The notes below the pieces were generated by a model. The model was not told the DNA's origin, did not search any database, and saw only the letters and a program-made list of their open reading frames with translations. A DNA stretch of 64,000 nt from Planctomycetota bacterium (GTDB lineage Bacteria > Planctomycetota > UBA1135 > UBA2386): assembly GCA_028281765.1 (NCBI GenBank), contig JANQJF010000011.1, positions 1 to 64,000 on the forward strand. Direction: 5' to 3'. Shown here in pieces: positions 24,375-33,216 of this stretch (position 1 is the stretch's first letter; each line of letters opens with the position of its first letter). Made by a program: the position numbers and the translations under genes.

Positions 24375-26184
24375 GGACCAAGTCCTCCTGCGCAATGGTG
24401 CCGATCACGGTGTGGATGCTGCGCAGCCAGTTCACCGTCAAACCGAAGTCGTCGAAGCACGGGTTACGCGTGCAGGCGGCGACGTAGTAGCCACCGGGCA
24501 ATCGATCGACCATCTCGAGAAACGCAGGATCGGGCGTCGCCGTCGTGTTCGTCCGTAGCAGCGACCGAATGCGGCTCTGCCAGTCCACCGCGTCGATCGG
24601 GCTCAGCAGTCCATCCTGTCCCCCGGCGTAGTAATCGCCATCGAAGTCCCGGAAGACGATCGAATTCGCCCCGACGCTTTCCAGCCCGAACTCGGGTCCG
24701 ACCAGCGTCTCGAGCTTGCCGTCGCCACGCACGCGGAAGCGCATGCGGTCGCGCACGGTGCGAATCGACGCGGTCGTGACGTTCGACTGGTAGCGTGCCG
24801 GAACGAGCTGGCCAGCGATCGTCCCGCCGCGGTCGAGATCGACGCGCTGCACGTGGGACACCGGCGAGCGCCAATGATGCCGCGCCCGCACGTTGCTCGA
24901 AAAGACGTACGTTCGCGAGTCGGGCGTGAGTTCGCCGGGCGTCAGCCCCGCGTAGAGCTCTCGCGACGTCCACGTCGTCGCCTCGTGCTCGACCTGGTCG
25001 AGCAAACTCACGGACGCGATGCAGCCTTTGACGCCGAGCCCTTCGGACAGGAGACCCGCCGCGAGGATGACCGCCGTGACGCCGAATCCGGCGCCGGGCA
25101 CCGTTAGCAGCAGCATCGACAGTCGCCGCTGGCGCTTCCAGTAGAAGTAGTTGAACGGCCCCGCGAGGATCGCGAATGCGAGCAGCACGAAGAAGAACAG
25201 CCCGACCGGGATGTCGCCGAGCCCGGGAATGCCGTCGCCCCAGTGCACGCCTTGCGACAGCGGCTGCGAGTGCGACTTCCCATGGCGCGCGAGCACGCCG
25301 CTGCTCGCACCTCCAAACCAGTCGTCGATTGCGCGGCGACGTCGCTCGTCGAGGAACGGCACGGCCCCGTCGCACACGAAGTAGGTCCCGAATCCATGGC
25401 GCCCCGCCCCCATGCGCGGAAACGCCTGGCGCAGGATCGAATCGCCGTCGAGGTGGTCCGCGTGGTAGAGCAACGCGCTGCCACCAGCCTGCACGTAGTC
25501 GGCCAGCACCTGCTGGCTCGGCGCCGCTTCGACACCGCGACCGTCGATCACGACGAAGTCGAACCCACTGAGCATCTGCCACCGCGGCGGGAGCGCGGTG
25601 CTGCCACGGTGCGGGAAGTGCTGCATCACCGACAGCACTTCGGTCTTCTGCTTCCCACGCACCCAGCGACGCACCGTCTGCTTCGGAAAGCCGATCGTGA
25701 GTTCGTTGTCGAAGAGCTCCTTCCAACTCGCGTGCTCGCCGGCGTGGTCGGTCACGGCGAGACCCGCGAGGCCGTACGAACGGTCCTCGACGTCGATTCG
25801 GTGTCTGCCACGGCCGCGGTCAAAGCCGTCGACCCTGCAGATGAGCTCCATCGTCCGACGCAATGACGGAAGTGGCAGGAACTGCGTCGTGTGCGCGCCG
25901 GGCTCGAGCAGGACCGTCCGCGTCGCGACGTACTTGGAGGAGCGCCCGTACGCCTCCTCGACCACCATCTCCACTTCGTGCGATTCGCGATCGGGATTCT
26001 TGATGTCGACCTGCACCCAGCCGTAGCCGCCGCCGCGCGCACCGTTCACGGTTTCCTGCGCCGTGACGATGAGCCTGCGATCCGGCGGCAGATTGCGAGC
26101 AAACGAGACTTCGAACGTCGTCTGCGCGATGCCCGGCAACGCACACGCGAGGAATACGGCCGTCGTGAAGAACGACCGGATCAC
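24367..26184 (-). CDS. Secreted/membrane protein of MoxR-Bat operon (GATase1-like fold)
   Basis: A 605-residue protein from a GTG that overlaps the moxR stop (GTGA). It starts with a signal sequence (IRSFFTTAVFLACALPGIAQ). The periplasmic region to about residue 325 includes a segment DFVVIDGRGVEAAPSQQVLA followed by YVQAGGSALLYHADHL, which resembles the glutamine-amidotransferase-like fold of proteins in Bat loci. Two transmembrane helices follow (around 335-352 and 363-385), then a second soluble domain ending near a cysteine pair (CTRNPCFDD). It probably assembles with the adjacent ABC-2 transporter as a membrane-exposed partner. Confidence 0.82.
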   Translation of the reverse strand: MIRSFFTTAVFLACALPGIAQTTFEVSFARNLPPDRRLIVTAQETVNGARGGGYGWVQVDIKNPDRESHEVEMVVEEAYGRSSKYVATRTVLLEPGAHTTQFLPLPSLRRTMELICRVDGFDRGRGRHRIDVEDRSYGLAGLAVTDHAGEHASWKELFDNELTIGFPKQTVRRWVRGKQKTEVLSVMQHFPHRGSTALPPRWQMLSGFDFVVIDGRGVEAAPSQQVLADYVQAGGSALLYHADHLDGDSILRQAFPRMGAGRHGFGTYFVCDGAVPFLDERRRRAIDDWFGGASSGVLARHGKSHSQPLSQGVHWGDGIPGLGDIPVGLFFFVLLAFAILAGPFNYFYWKRQRRLSMLLLTVPGAGFGVTAVILAAGLLSEGLGVKGCIASVSLLDQVEHEATTWTSRELYAGLTPGELTPDSRTYVFSSNVRARHHWRSPVSHVQRVDLDRGGTIAGQLVPARYQSNVTTASIRTVRDRMRFRVRGDGKLETLVGPEFGLESVGANSIVFRDFDGDYYAGGQDGLLSPIDAVDWQSRIRSLLRTNTTATPDPAFLEMVDRLPGGYYVAACTRNPCFDDFGLTVNWLRSIHTVIGTIAQEDLVRD

Positions 26185-27212
26185 CGGAGACCCTCGGGGA
26201 GAGCCTCCTGGAGCGGATCGATCGCGCCGCACAGATCTTCGACGATCTGCGCCGGCGTGACGCCCTCGAGGCGCGCCGCGTGGTCGAGCACGATCCGGTG
26301 CCCGATCGCGGGCGCGGCGACGCGCTTGACGTCGTCGAAGTCGACGTTGGGTCGACCCGCGAGCAGAGCACACGCGCGCGACGCCTCGCCGAGCGCAATC
26401 GCGGCGCGCGGCGACGCGCCGTGGCGCACGAACGCGCGCACCATGTCGGGCGCGTCGTCGTTGGTCGCATGGGTCGCCGCGACGAGGCGCGCGATGTACT
26501 GCGTCACCGGTTTCGGCAGAAACACTCCGTCGACGATGGCGAATGCTTCCTGCAGGTCCTCCTCACTCATCACGCACTCGAGCTCGGGCACCTGGCCGCG
26601 ACGGCGATTCTCGAGAATCGTCACGAGGACGTCCGGACCGACCGACGGCACGTCGACCTTGAACAGGAAACGGTCGAGCTGCGCTTCGGGCAGCGGATAC
26701 GTCCCCTCGAGTTCGATCGGGTTCTGGGTCGCGAACACGAAGAACGGGGACGGCAGCACGTGGCGATCGCCGAGCACACTGACCTGCCGTTCCTGCATCG
26801 CTTCGAGCAGCGCGGACTGCGTCTTCGGCGACGCACGGTTGATCTCGTCGGCGAGCACGAGGTTCGCGAACAGCGGCCCTTGCTGGAACACGAACTCGCG
26901 CTTGCCGTCCTGCTCCTGCAGCACCGGCCCGCCGGTGATGTCGCTCGGGAGCAGATCGGGCGTGAACTGCACGCGCCGGAACGACAGGCCGAGCAAACTC
27001 GACAGCCCCTTCACGAGCTCGGTCTTGCCGAGACCCGGTAGGCCTTCGAGCAGCAGGTGCCCACGCGAAGCGAGCGCGATCGTCGTCAGGTCGAGCAATT
27101 CGTCCTGTCCGAAGATGACCTGGCCGAGTCCACCGCGCAGCTTGCCGAGCAGGTCGCGACCACGCTCGGTGCGTTCGGGGGACAGGAGTGCGTCTGCGGA
27201 ATCACTGCTCAT
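26181..27212 (-). CDS. MoxR family AAA+ ATPase
   Basis: A 343-residue ATPase. Walker A is GLPGLGKT (residues 57-64), Walker B LVLADEINRA (~118-127), followed by SPKTQSALLEAMQE, sensor 1 in FFVFATQNP and the MoxR block YPLPEAQLDRF. MoxR ATPases act as chaperones that mature or insert metal centres or assemble complexes, usually together with DUF58 and vWA proteins. All of these partners are encoded directly downstream with overlapping frames, which makes the role assignment strong at the level of the system. The target of the complex is not known. Confidence 0.95.
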   Translation of the reverse strand: MSSDSADALLSPERTERGRDLLGKLRGGLGQVIFGQDELLDLTTIALASRGHLLLEGLPGLGKTELVKGLSSLLGLSFRRVQFTPDLLPSDITGGPVLQEQDGKREFVFQQGPLFANLVLADEINRASPKTQSALLEAMQERQVSVLGDRHVLPSPFFVFATQNPIELEGTYPLPEAQLDRFLFKVDVPSVGPDVLVTILENRRRGQVPELECVMSEEDLQEAFAIVDGVFLPKPVTQYIARLVAATHATNDDAPDMVRAFVRHGASPRAAIALGEASRACALLAGRPNVDFDDVKRVAAPAIGHRIVLDHAARLEGVTPAQIVEDLCGAIDPLQEALPEGLR

Positions 27213-27239
27213 GTGTGCGGCGGCGTGCGGGTGCGGCGA

Positions 27240-28646
27240 TCACTTCGGCGGCTCCTTGCCGCGCGAGGAGAAGAAGCGGCGGATCGCATCGCGATGCCGC
27301 GGGGCGAGGCGACGACGCCACGTGACCTTGCCGGTGCCGGCGGTGCCGGCGCTGCCGCCGGTATTGTCACGCTGCGCGTCCGATTCGGGGGCGGTGCGAC
27401 GCATGCCGACGATCGACCACTCGCGCGGCGCGGCGACGCCCGGCGGCAGTCGCTTGACATCGAGCTTGGACGTGTCGGTGTCGCTGCGGTTCGAGTACTC
27501 GAGGGCGGCGTCACCGCGGCCACGGTTCACGCCGCCGCGCCCGGGCATCGATCGCTCCGAGTCCTGCCCGCCGAGGCCGAAGCCCTGACCGTCTTGTGCG
27601 GCTTGGAGAATCGCGTCGAGGTCTTCGAGCTCGTTCTCCGGCAGCTTGCCGAGCTGCGCCAGCTTGCCGAGTTCGCCGTCGACCGCGTTCTGGAGCCCCT
27701 TCGCGAGCGCCTGCAGCTGCTGCGCGTTGAGGCCGAGCGCCGCGACGTCGAGCTTCTGCGCGGCGGCCTGCAGCTCCGAATCGGACGATTCTCCGTCTTG
27801 CGCGGACTGCATGTTGCCGAGCATGTCTTGCAGTTCCTTCGGCAGGTCTTCGAGCAGGCCGAGTTCGGCCGCGTGCTCCATCGCCGAAGACAGATCCTGC
27901 TGTGCCGTGCTGCCGGCGGCGTCCTCGGCCTTCGCGAACTCTCCGAGCTCGGCACGCGCGGCCTCGAGTCGGTCGAGCCGCAGGCTCTCCTCGTGCTCGA
28001 GCCGTTCGGCGAGGTTGTCGGCGTCACTCCATTCGACCGTGTCGCCCTCTTCGAGCATGCGCTGCATCTCGCCGACGCGATCGCGCATCTCCTCGGCGCT
28101 CTCCTCGTCGATCGATCCGGCCTCGAGCGCGAGCTCGACTTCTTCGGCGATCCGCTCGAGCTCGCCGCGCACCATCGACTGTTGCCGCGGCGTCTCGGGC
28201 GGCGGCAGGATCGCGATGCCACCCGCGAATCCCGCGACGACCACCGCGCGCACGAGCCAGCGCTGCGGGTGGAAGCTCGGCAGCTCGGCACGCGACTGTT
28301 CGATGCGCTGCGCGAGCTCCGGATTCCAGGCGACCGCATCCCGCTCGAGGCCCGCGATGAGCAGTCCCCCGAGTCCGTGGCGGCGATCGATGTGAGCCGC
28401 GAGCGCTTCCAGGCTCCAGCAGCCACGCCAGGCGACGAACGCGCCAAAGGCCGCGGCCGCGCCGAGCCCGATCCAGAGCCAGCTCCAGTCCGGCGGCAGG
28501 TAGCTGCCGAGCAGCCGCGCAACGAGGACCACCGTGCCGGCGGCCCCGGCCAGCACGCAGTTCGCGAGGACCGTCCCTTCGAGGAACCGCGCGGTCACAA
28601 CGCGGCGACGGAGGCGAGCGAGTTCGATCGAGGCGGCCTGGTGCAT
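27240..28646 (-). CDS. Membrane-anchored coiled-coil protein heading the MoxR-Bat operon
   Basis: A 468-residue protein. The ATG at 28646 (MHQAASIELARLR) is preferred over a TTG 30 bp upstream. Three hydrophobic segments lie near residues 22-43, 52-74 and 137-155. Then comes a long charged helical region (about 160-360) very rich in Glu, Gln, Ala and Leu (ELERIAEEVELALEAGSIDE and similar), which should form coiled coils. The C-terminal ~100 residues are low-complexity, rich in Gly, Arg and Pro, and probably disordered. It resembles the DUF4175-like proteins found beside moxR in other phyla. It lies 27 bp upstream of moxR. Confidence 0.78.
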   Translation of the reverse strand: MHQAASIELARLRRRVVTARFLEGTVLANCVLAGAAGTVVLVARLLGSYLPPDWSWLWIGLGAAAAFGAFVAWRGCWSLEALAAHIDRRHGLGGLLIAGLERDAVAWNPELAQRIEQSRAELPSFHPQRWLVRAVVVAGFAGGIAILPPPETPRQQSMVRGELERIAEEVELALEAGSIDEESAEEMRDRVGEMQRMLEEGDTVEWSDADNLAERLEHEESLRLDRLEAARAELGEFAKAEDAAGSTAQQDLSSAMEHAAELGLLEDLPKELQDMLGNMQSAQDGESSDSELQAAAQKLDVAALGLNAQQLQALAKGLQNAVDGELGKLAQLGKLPENELEDLDAILQAAQDGQGFGLGGQDSERSMPGRGGVNRGRGDAALEYSNRSDTDTSKLDVKRLPPGVAAPREWSIVGMRRTAPESDAQRDNTGGSAGTAGTGKVTWRRRLAPRHRDAIRRFFSSRGKEPPK

Positions 28647-28707
28647 GCGGGGTCCCTGTGACGGCACGTCGCCCAAAGTACTTCAAAGTTCCCGCTGACG
28701 AGGCGAG

Positions 28708-30234
28708 TTATCGCAATTCGATGCGGTCGAGCCGGAAGGCCGCCGGACGCGTCCGACCCTGATGCTGCTCGGCGATCCAGTTGTCGGCGGACAGCAGCAC
28801 ATCCACCGCGGGTGTGTCGCGCACGTCCACGGGCAGCGGAATCACCCACTCAGCGATGGGCGAGCCGCCTGGCTTCGGTGCCTCGACCTCGATTCGCTCG
28901 AATTCCCTCCCGCCAGCGTGGATCGAAAGCATGAGCGGATACACGCCGGCCTCGACGGGCAAACGGGTCAATCGAAGCTGCAACACAGTCGCGTCCTCGC
29001 GATGCAGGCCGAGCATGCACGACATGCCGACCGTCCCGTCCGCCGGATCTACGCCGCCGTAGATCTGCTGGAAGCCCGTGCCCTCGTCGATGTCGACCGT
29101 CGCGCCGAACACCGCCTGCCACGCCTGCCGCACCTCGTCCTCGACACGCCAATCGGAAACGTCGTAACGCATCGACTCGTAGCGTTCCTCGAGCTTCGCG
29201 AGCGGCTTCGCGCCCGCGCCGTCGACCCACTTCCGCTCCAGCAAGAACTCGCCGAGCACGACGGCCGCGCCGGTGTACCACCGGCCGTTCGGGTGCGGGT
29301 CGCCCTCGATGCAGTCCTCTGCTCCGCGCGGCCCGAGCAATCCGATCTGCACGAGGTCCGGCATCGCCGTCGCCAACCGCTCACGGGCGACGAGGTGGAA
29401 GTCGTCGCGATCGGGATACGCGATCACGAACTTCGCATCCCGCGCCGCGAGGCGATCGCGCAGATCCCGCATGCCCGCGACGTACTCGTCCCATCGCCGC
29501 CGCGACTCCGGCGAGAGATCGGTCAGCAAGAGAGGCCAAGTGATGCGCCCACCGAGGAACTGCCGCTGGCGCTGCGCGAGCGCGGCGACGAATCCCGCGT
29601 AGTACTCGACGCCCATGTACGGTCGCCCCTCACGCGGTTCGATCCAGCGCTGGCCGACCTCGGAAACGGAGTAGGCGTCGTCGAGATCGTTCGCGACCGG
29701 CAGCGTGATCACGATGTCCGGGTCGATGCGCGCGAGGTGGTTCTTCAGATAGCGCGCCTGGTTCGCGAACGTCCAGCCCGTGCACGCCACCGTGTACACC
29801 CACGGCCGGGGGGCGCCGTCGCGCATCGTGTGCGCCAGGACGTTCTCGAGACGATGCGCGAGCGTCTCGTCGTCCTTGACGCCGAACCCGAACGCGAACG
29901 AATCGCCGAGCACGACGATCCGCGCAGCGCCCGGCTGCGGTTCGGGCCCGAGCCGCTTACGCATGCCGAACGCGTCGGTCGTCGCCGGCACATTCCAGAA
30001 CTCGCGCTCGAGCGACGGCTTGGTCCGGAACCCGACGAGCGGATCCTCGTCGACCGCGAACGGCCCCACCGTCAGCGCCGCCGCCTTGATGCGCTCCTCG
30101 TCGAGCATTTGGTTGCGCAGGATCGGCCGCGGAAAGAGCAGCGAGTCGCCGGTGCAGAGCGACCACACGCCCTCTGCGAGCGTCGTGGCCACGCCGACCG
30201 AGACGAGCATGATGGCGATGCGAGCGACGGACAT
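28708..30234 (-). CDS. SGNH/GDSL-type hydrolase-like membrane-anchored protein
   Basis: A 508-residue protein with an N-terminal helix (RIAIMLVSVGVATTLAEGVW) that acts as signal or anchor. An SGNH-hydrolase core follows: block I as IVVLGDSFAFGFG (~residue 105) and a candidate block V DPHPNG with its Asp and His (~residue 320). Middle blocks are less clear. The C-terminal ~150 residues form a separate beta domain (LQLRLTRLPVEAGVYPL and DRIELR at the end), perhaps carbohydrate-binding. Proteins of this layout often deacylate polysaccharides. It is divergent from the small gene at 30286. Activity is inferred only from motifs. Confidence 0.83.
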   Translation of the reverse strand: MSVARIAIMLVSVGVATTLAEGVWSLCTGDSLLFPRPILRNQMLDEERIKAAALTVGPFAVDEDPLVGFRTKPSLEREFWNVPATTDAFGMRKRLGPEPQPGAARIVVLGDSFAFGFGVKDDETLAHRLENVLAHTMRDGAPRPWVYTVACTGWTFANQARYLKNHLARIDPDIVITLPVANDLDDAYSVSEVGQRWIEPREGRPYMGVEYYAGFVAALAQRQRQFLGGRITWPLLLTDLSPESRRRWDEYVAGMRDLRDRLAARDAKFVIAYPDRDDFHLVARERLATAMPDLVQIGLLGPRGAEDCIEGDPHPNGRWYTGAAVVLGEFLLERKWVDGAGAKPLAKLEERYESMRYDVSDWRVEDEVRQAWQAVFGATVDIDEGTGFQQIYGGVDPADGTVGMSCMLGLHREDATVLQLRLTRLPVEAGVYPLMLSIHAGGREFERIEVEAPKPGGSPIAEWVIPLPVDVRDTPAVDVLLSADNWIAEQHQGRTRPAAFRLDRIELR

Positions 30235-30285
30235 GGGCGGGCAGTGGAACGGATCACCGGCCCTGCCGGCAAGGGGGAATCGTGG

Positions 30286-30603
30286 ATGGCGCGTCGACGC
30301 GCACGCACTACGATGCGCCGCTTCATGTCCCGCCGCACCCGCGATCTCCACGTCTGGAAGTACAAGACCGACGACGGCCGTCGGCGTGAGGTCCGCGCAC
30401 AGCTCCTCGACGGCATCTGGTGCTTCAAGTCGAAGCACAACGACGAGGACGAGTGGACCGAGCACGAGGAGCCGCCGCTCGAGGATCTCGAAGACCTCTA
30501 CACGGTGCTCTTCAACAAGTACCAGCGGAAGCGGCTGGCGTGGGAGCGCGTGCTCCACGTGCGTGAGATGATCGAAGACCGCGGCGGCGAAGTGCGCGAC
30601 TGA
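30286..30603 (+). CDS. Small hypothetical protein, acidic C-terminal half
   Basis: A protein of 105 residues or fewer. The first ~20 residues are strongly basic (MARRRARTTMRRFMSRRTRD) and the rest is acidic and aromatic (EDEWTEHEEPPLEDLEDLYT). The ATG at 30286 is preceded by a good ribosome-binding site (AGGGGGA, 8 nt spacing); in-frame ATGs at 30313 and 30325 are alternatives. A strand pair (LHVWKYK, REVRAQLLDGIWCFK) suggests a small beta-hairpin fold. I do not recognise the family. It lies 68 bp ahead of the GT39-like gene and may be cotranscribed with it. Confidence 0.65.
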   Translation: MARRRARTTMRRFMSRRTRDLHVWKYKTDDGRRREVRAQLLDGIWCFKSKHNDEDEWTEHEEPPLEDLEDLYTVLFNKYQRKRLAWERVLHVREMIEDRGGEVRD

Positions 30604-30670
30604 GCGAGGGCGCCGGCACCCGCGGAATTCCCTTGCTGCCTCTCCGCCCCCTGCCCGAAAGTCCCGCTCG

Positions 30671-32509
30671 ATGGACGCGCCCGAGAACCCGAGAGAGCCG
30701 ACGCCCCGCCAGGGTCTGATCGCGCTCTGCGTGCTCGGCCTCGCGTTCCATCTGCCGCGCCTGTTCCGCCCGCTGTCGGACATCGACGCGTGCGCGGGTC
30801 CGTACTTCGGCGTGTTCTTCCGCAATTACGAGGCGTACGGCTTCTGGAACCTGCGCGGCATGTCTCTGTGGCGCCAGCTGTTCCCGGCGCCGGAGATGGC
30901 GGAGCCGTACCTCACCCACCCCCCGGGTCTGTGGTGGACGATGTACGCGCTCGGCGGTGACGAGTGGGCGATGCGCGCGCCGACGATCGTCGGTGCCATT
31001 CTCGCGGCGTGCTGCCTGTATTTAATCGTGCGCCCCAAGCTCGGCGCGTGGCCGGCGCTCGTCGCCGGCGCGCTCTTGCTCGGCGGCCCGGCGATGGCGG
31101 TCTACTGCCAGCTCAGCTACGAGCCGGTGTCGACGGGCATCGGCCTGCTGATGTGCCTGTCCACGCTGCGGGTCATGGAGGCGAGCGACGCCGCGCGGCA
31201 GAAGTGGCGCATCGTGCAGGTCGCGAGCGCGTTCGTCGGCACGTGGATGGACTGGTCGTTCGGGATGTACTGCTTCGCGCTCGTGCCGCTCACGGCTTCG
31301 TCGAACGTGCGCACGTGGTTCTCGCGTCTGCTGCCGCCGGGCATCGCGACGGTCGTCGCAGTCTCCACCGTGATCGCGTGGCAGAAGTGGGCCCTCGCGT
31401 CCCCGAGCGTCACGGCTCCGCCGGACGCGGGCGGCGTCGTGCAACAGTTCCGCGAGAACGTGCTGACCCGCCCGGACACCGGCGAATACCTGCGCAAGAT
31501 CGCGCACTGGATGCGCCATTCGATGGGCATTCCGATGCTCGCGACCGCGCTGCTCGGCGTAGCCGTGTTCTTCCAAAGGTCCCCTCGCCTGACGATGACG
31601 CTCCTCGTCGGCGGCGCTTCGCACTGGCTGTTGTTCGCGGGCCACGCGCTGGGGCACCCGCACTTCTTCTGCCTGACGACGCCGTTCGTCGCGGCCAGTG
31701 CCGCCGCACTGTGGACCGGCCTCGCATCCCGCGCACCCCGGGCCGGCGTGTTCGTGATCGCGGCGATCACGGTGACCACCTGGCTGATCACCTACGCCCA
31801 CGACAGGCGCACCGACTCGAGCTTCCAGCGCGACCTCGGGGCGGCGATCAACGACGCGGCACGCGTGCGCGACGCCGAAGGCCAACCGACCGACGAGAAG
31901 ATCGGCGTCATGACGAACTTCGCGCCGGTGTGGGCGGCGTATGTGGACGAACCGACGGCGTTCGTCGTGTACCCGATCACGGACGTCGCCGCGCTCGAGA
32001 GCGTGCGACGCGATCGACCCTACCGCTACGTGCACCTCACGGTCGAGAAGCCGCCAGGCGTGCCGTGGAACGATCCCGACCCGGTGCTCGCGGCGTGGCT
32101 CGAGCAGTTCCCCAAGCGCGAGCTGCGAGGGCTCGAGCAGCACATCTACGATGCGGGCTATGGGTGGGATTGGAATGTTACCGGCGCGGCGGTCTACGAG
32201 GTGCCACGAGCGCTCGCGCAACTTGCAGCCAGCACAGCGTTCGAGCTTTTCGATCTGGGCCGCACCCGACTCGCGACACTCCGGACGTCCGGCGAAGGTG
32301 GCGAACTCGAGAGTTCAGACGACCCGACCAACAGTAACCCCGGATGGCCCGACCGCCCGTTCTCCGCGACGCGCGATCCCGGGACTGGCGTCTACATCGC
32401 AAGAGTCGAACGAACCGAACTGACGCTTCGCTTCTTCCACGACCGGTCGTGGACCGCGCTCCAAGGCGACGACGTGATCGCTCGAGGAACCTACTCGGTC
32501 AAGCCATGA
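30671..32509 (+). CDS. GT39-like (PMT/ArnT-type) integral membrane glycosyltransferase candidate
   Basis: A 612-residue protein with about ten hydrophobic helices in the first 390 residues. Early acidic residues after the first helix (FRPLSDIDACAGPY) and the loop with THPPGLWWTMYALGGDEW fit the PMT_2/ArnT pattern, in which a polyprenyl-phosphate sugar is transferred outside the membrane. The C-terminal ~210 residues are soluble and periplasmic. Part of this region (encoded by 32051-32208) is duplicated downstream as a decayed fragment. The last ~95 residues, after YEVPRA, are absent from the fragment, which stops shortly after YEVPQ, so the tail here may be an addition or the fragment a truncation. 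Acceptor unknown. Confidence 0.8.
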   Translation: MDAPENPREPTPRQGLIALCVLGLAFHLPRLFRPLSDIDACAGPYFGVFFRNYEAYGFWNLRGMSLWRQLFPAPEMAEPYLTHPPGLWWTMYALGGDEWAMRAPTIVGAILAACCLYLIVRPKLGAWPALVAGALLLGGPAMAVYCQLSYEPVSTGIGLLMCLSTLRVMEASDAARQKWRIVQVASAFVGTWMDWSFGMYCFALVPLTASSNVRTWFSRLLPPGIATVVAVSTVIAWQKWALASPSVTAPPDAGGVVQQFRENVLTRPDTGEYLRKIAHWMRHSMGIPMLATALLGVAVFFQRSPRLTMTLLVGGASHWLLFAGHALGHPHFFCLTTPFVAASAAALWTGLASRAPRAGVFVIAAITVTTWLITYAHDRRTDSSFQRDLGAAINDAARVRDAEGQPTDEKIGVMTNFAPVWAAYVDEPTAFVVYPITDVAALESVRRDRPYRYVHLTVEKPPGVPWNDPDPVLAAWLEQFPKRELRGLEQHIYDAGYGWDWNVTGAAVYEVPRALAQLAASTAFELFDLGRTRLATLRTSGEGGELESSDDPTNSNPGWPDRPFSATRDPGTGVYIARVERTELTLRFFHDRSWTALQGDDVIARGTYSVKP

Positions 32510-32510
32510 T

Positions 32511-32676
32511 CTCGCTGGACTCGTGGTGGATAACCTGCGCGACTTTCCGTCGTCCCTCGCTCCGTTTGTCACACCGCGAAACTTCGCTCCCAACACCGGA
32601 GCCACGAGATCGGCGAGCAGCACGAGCGCCCAAATGCGACCGTGGGACACGTCGTAGTCGGCGAGCAGCTGGTAGA
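32511..32676 (-). pseudogene. Mosaic of minus-strand gene remnants
   Basis: Read on the minus strand, 32511-32560 encodes KVAQVIHHESSEIM, which matches KVSQVTHHESGVIEVM of the intact gene at 33217-33558 (about 80% identical at DNA level over 40 nt). The next ~115 bp read in another frame as YQLLADYDVSHGRIWALVLL and ADLVAPVLGAKF, a plausible but orphan protein piece with no start or end. The frames are not connected, so this is decayed DNA from at least two genes rather than a coding sequence. Confidence 0.6.
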
Positions 32677-32846
32677 GGCCGCCAGGCGTGCCGTGGAACG
32701 ATCCCGACCCGGTGCTCGCGACCTGGCTCGAACAGTTCCCGAAGCGTGAACTGCAAGGGCTCGAGCGGCACATCTACGACGCGGGCTACGGGTGAGATTG
32801 GAAGGTGATCCGGGCGGCGGTTTACGAGGTGCCGCAGACTCCGTAG
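32676..32846 (+). pseudogene. Decayed duplicate of the GT39-like gene's C-terminal region
   Basis: Bases 32679-32836 align without gaps to 32051-32208 in the gene just upstream, at a constant offset of 628 bp, with about 20 differences in 158 positions (~87%). Most differences are third-codon changes, so the copy was under protein-level selection before it died. One TGG became TGA (32793-32795), breaking the frame. The fragment reads PPGVPWNDPDPVLATWLEQF and ends YEVPQTP-stop. It has no start codon, so it is a remnant of a paralogue. Confidence 0.8.
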
Positions 32847-32895
32847 GGAGAGCCCGAGTTCAAATACTGGCTCGGCGGCTCGTATGCTGCCGACA

Positions 32896-33153
32896 ATGGC
32901 TCCCGAGAAACGTCCCGCGAAGTACTTCCTGATCGCCGCAATCGTCATCACGGTCGCCTACGTCGGTATCTACGCGGCCGTTCGCGCGACCGGTTCGATC
33001 CGCATCGAGGACAACTACTGGCCGGACGCAGGCATCCATTCGCGCGTCAAGTTCGAGAACGACTCACAGCTCTTGCGCACGACGTTCTGGCCGCTGTGGA
33101 TGGCAGAGTCGACGCTACAGCCGGCCGCGCCAATGATCGCGCAGAAGTTTTGA
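32896..33153 (+). CDS. Small single-pass membrane protein
   Basis: An 85-residue protein (ATG 32896; an in-frame ATG at 32884 adds four residues). It has a basic N-terminus (MAPEKRPAK), one transmembrane helix (YFLIAAIVITVAYVGIYAAV) and a ~50-residue tail predicted outside (IRIEDNYWPDAGIHSRVKF). Codon usage looks like that of the neighbouring genes. It sits between decayed fragments and an oppositely oriented small gene, in an unstable stretch. No family is recognised. Confidence 0.6.
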   Translation: MAPEKRPAKYFLIAAIVITVAYVGIYAAVRATGSIRIEDNYWPDAGIHSRVKFENDSQLLRTTFWPLWMAESTLQPAAPMIAQKF

Positions 33154-33216
33154 CCGACCTCGGGCGCGGCTAGTCACTCGTCAGACACAGCCCGAGCACG
33201 AGGTGCAGCCCCATCC

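Noticed and set aside
32793..32795. In-frame TGA in the decayed GT39-like fragment as a second selenocysteine
   Set aside because: The parent gene has TGG (Trp) at this place, the fragment has no start codon, and no SECIS-like hairpin follows.
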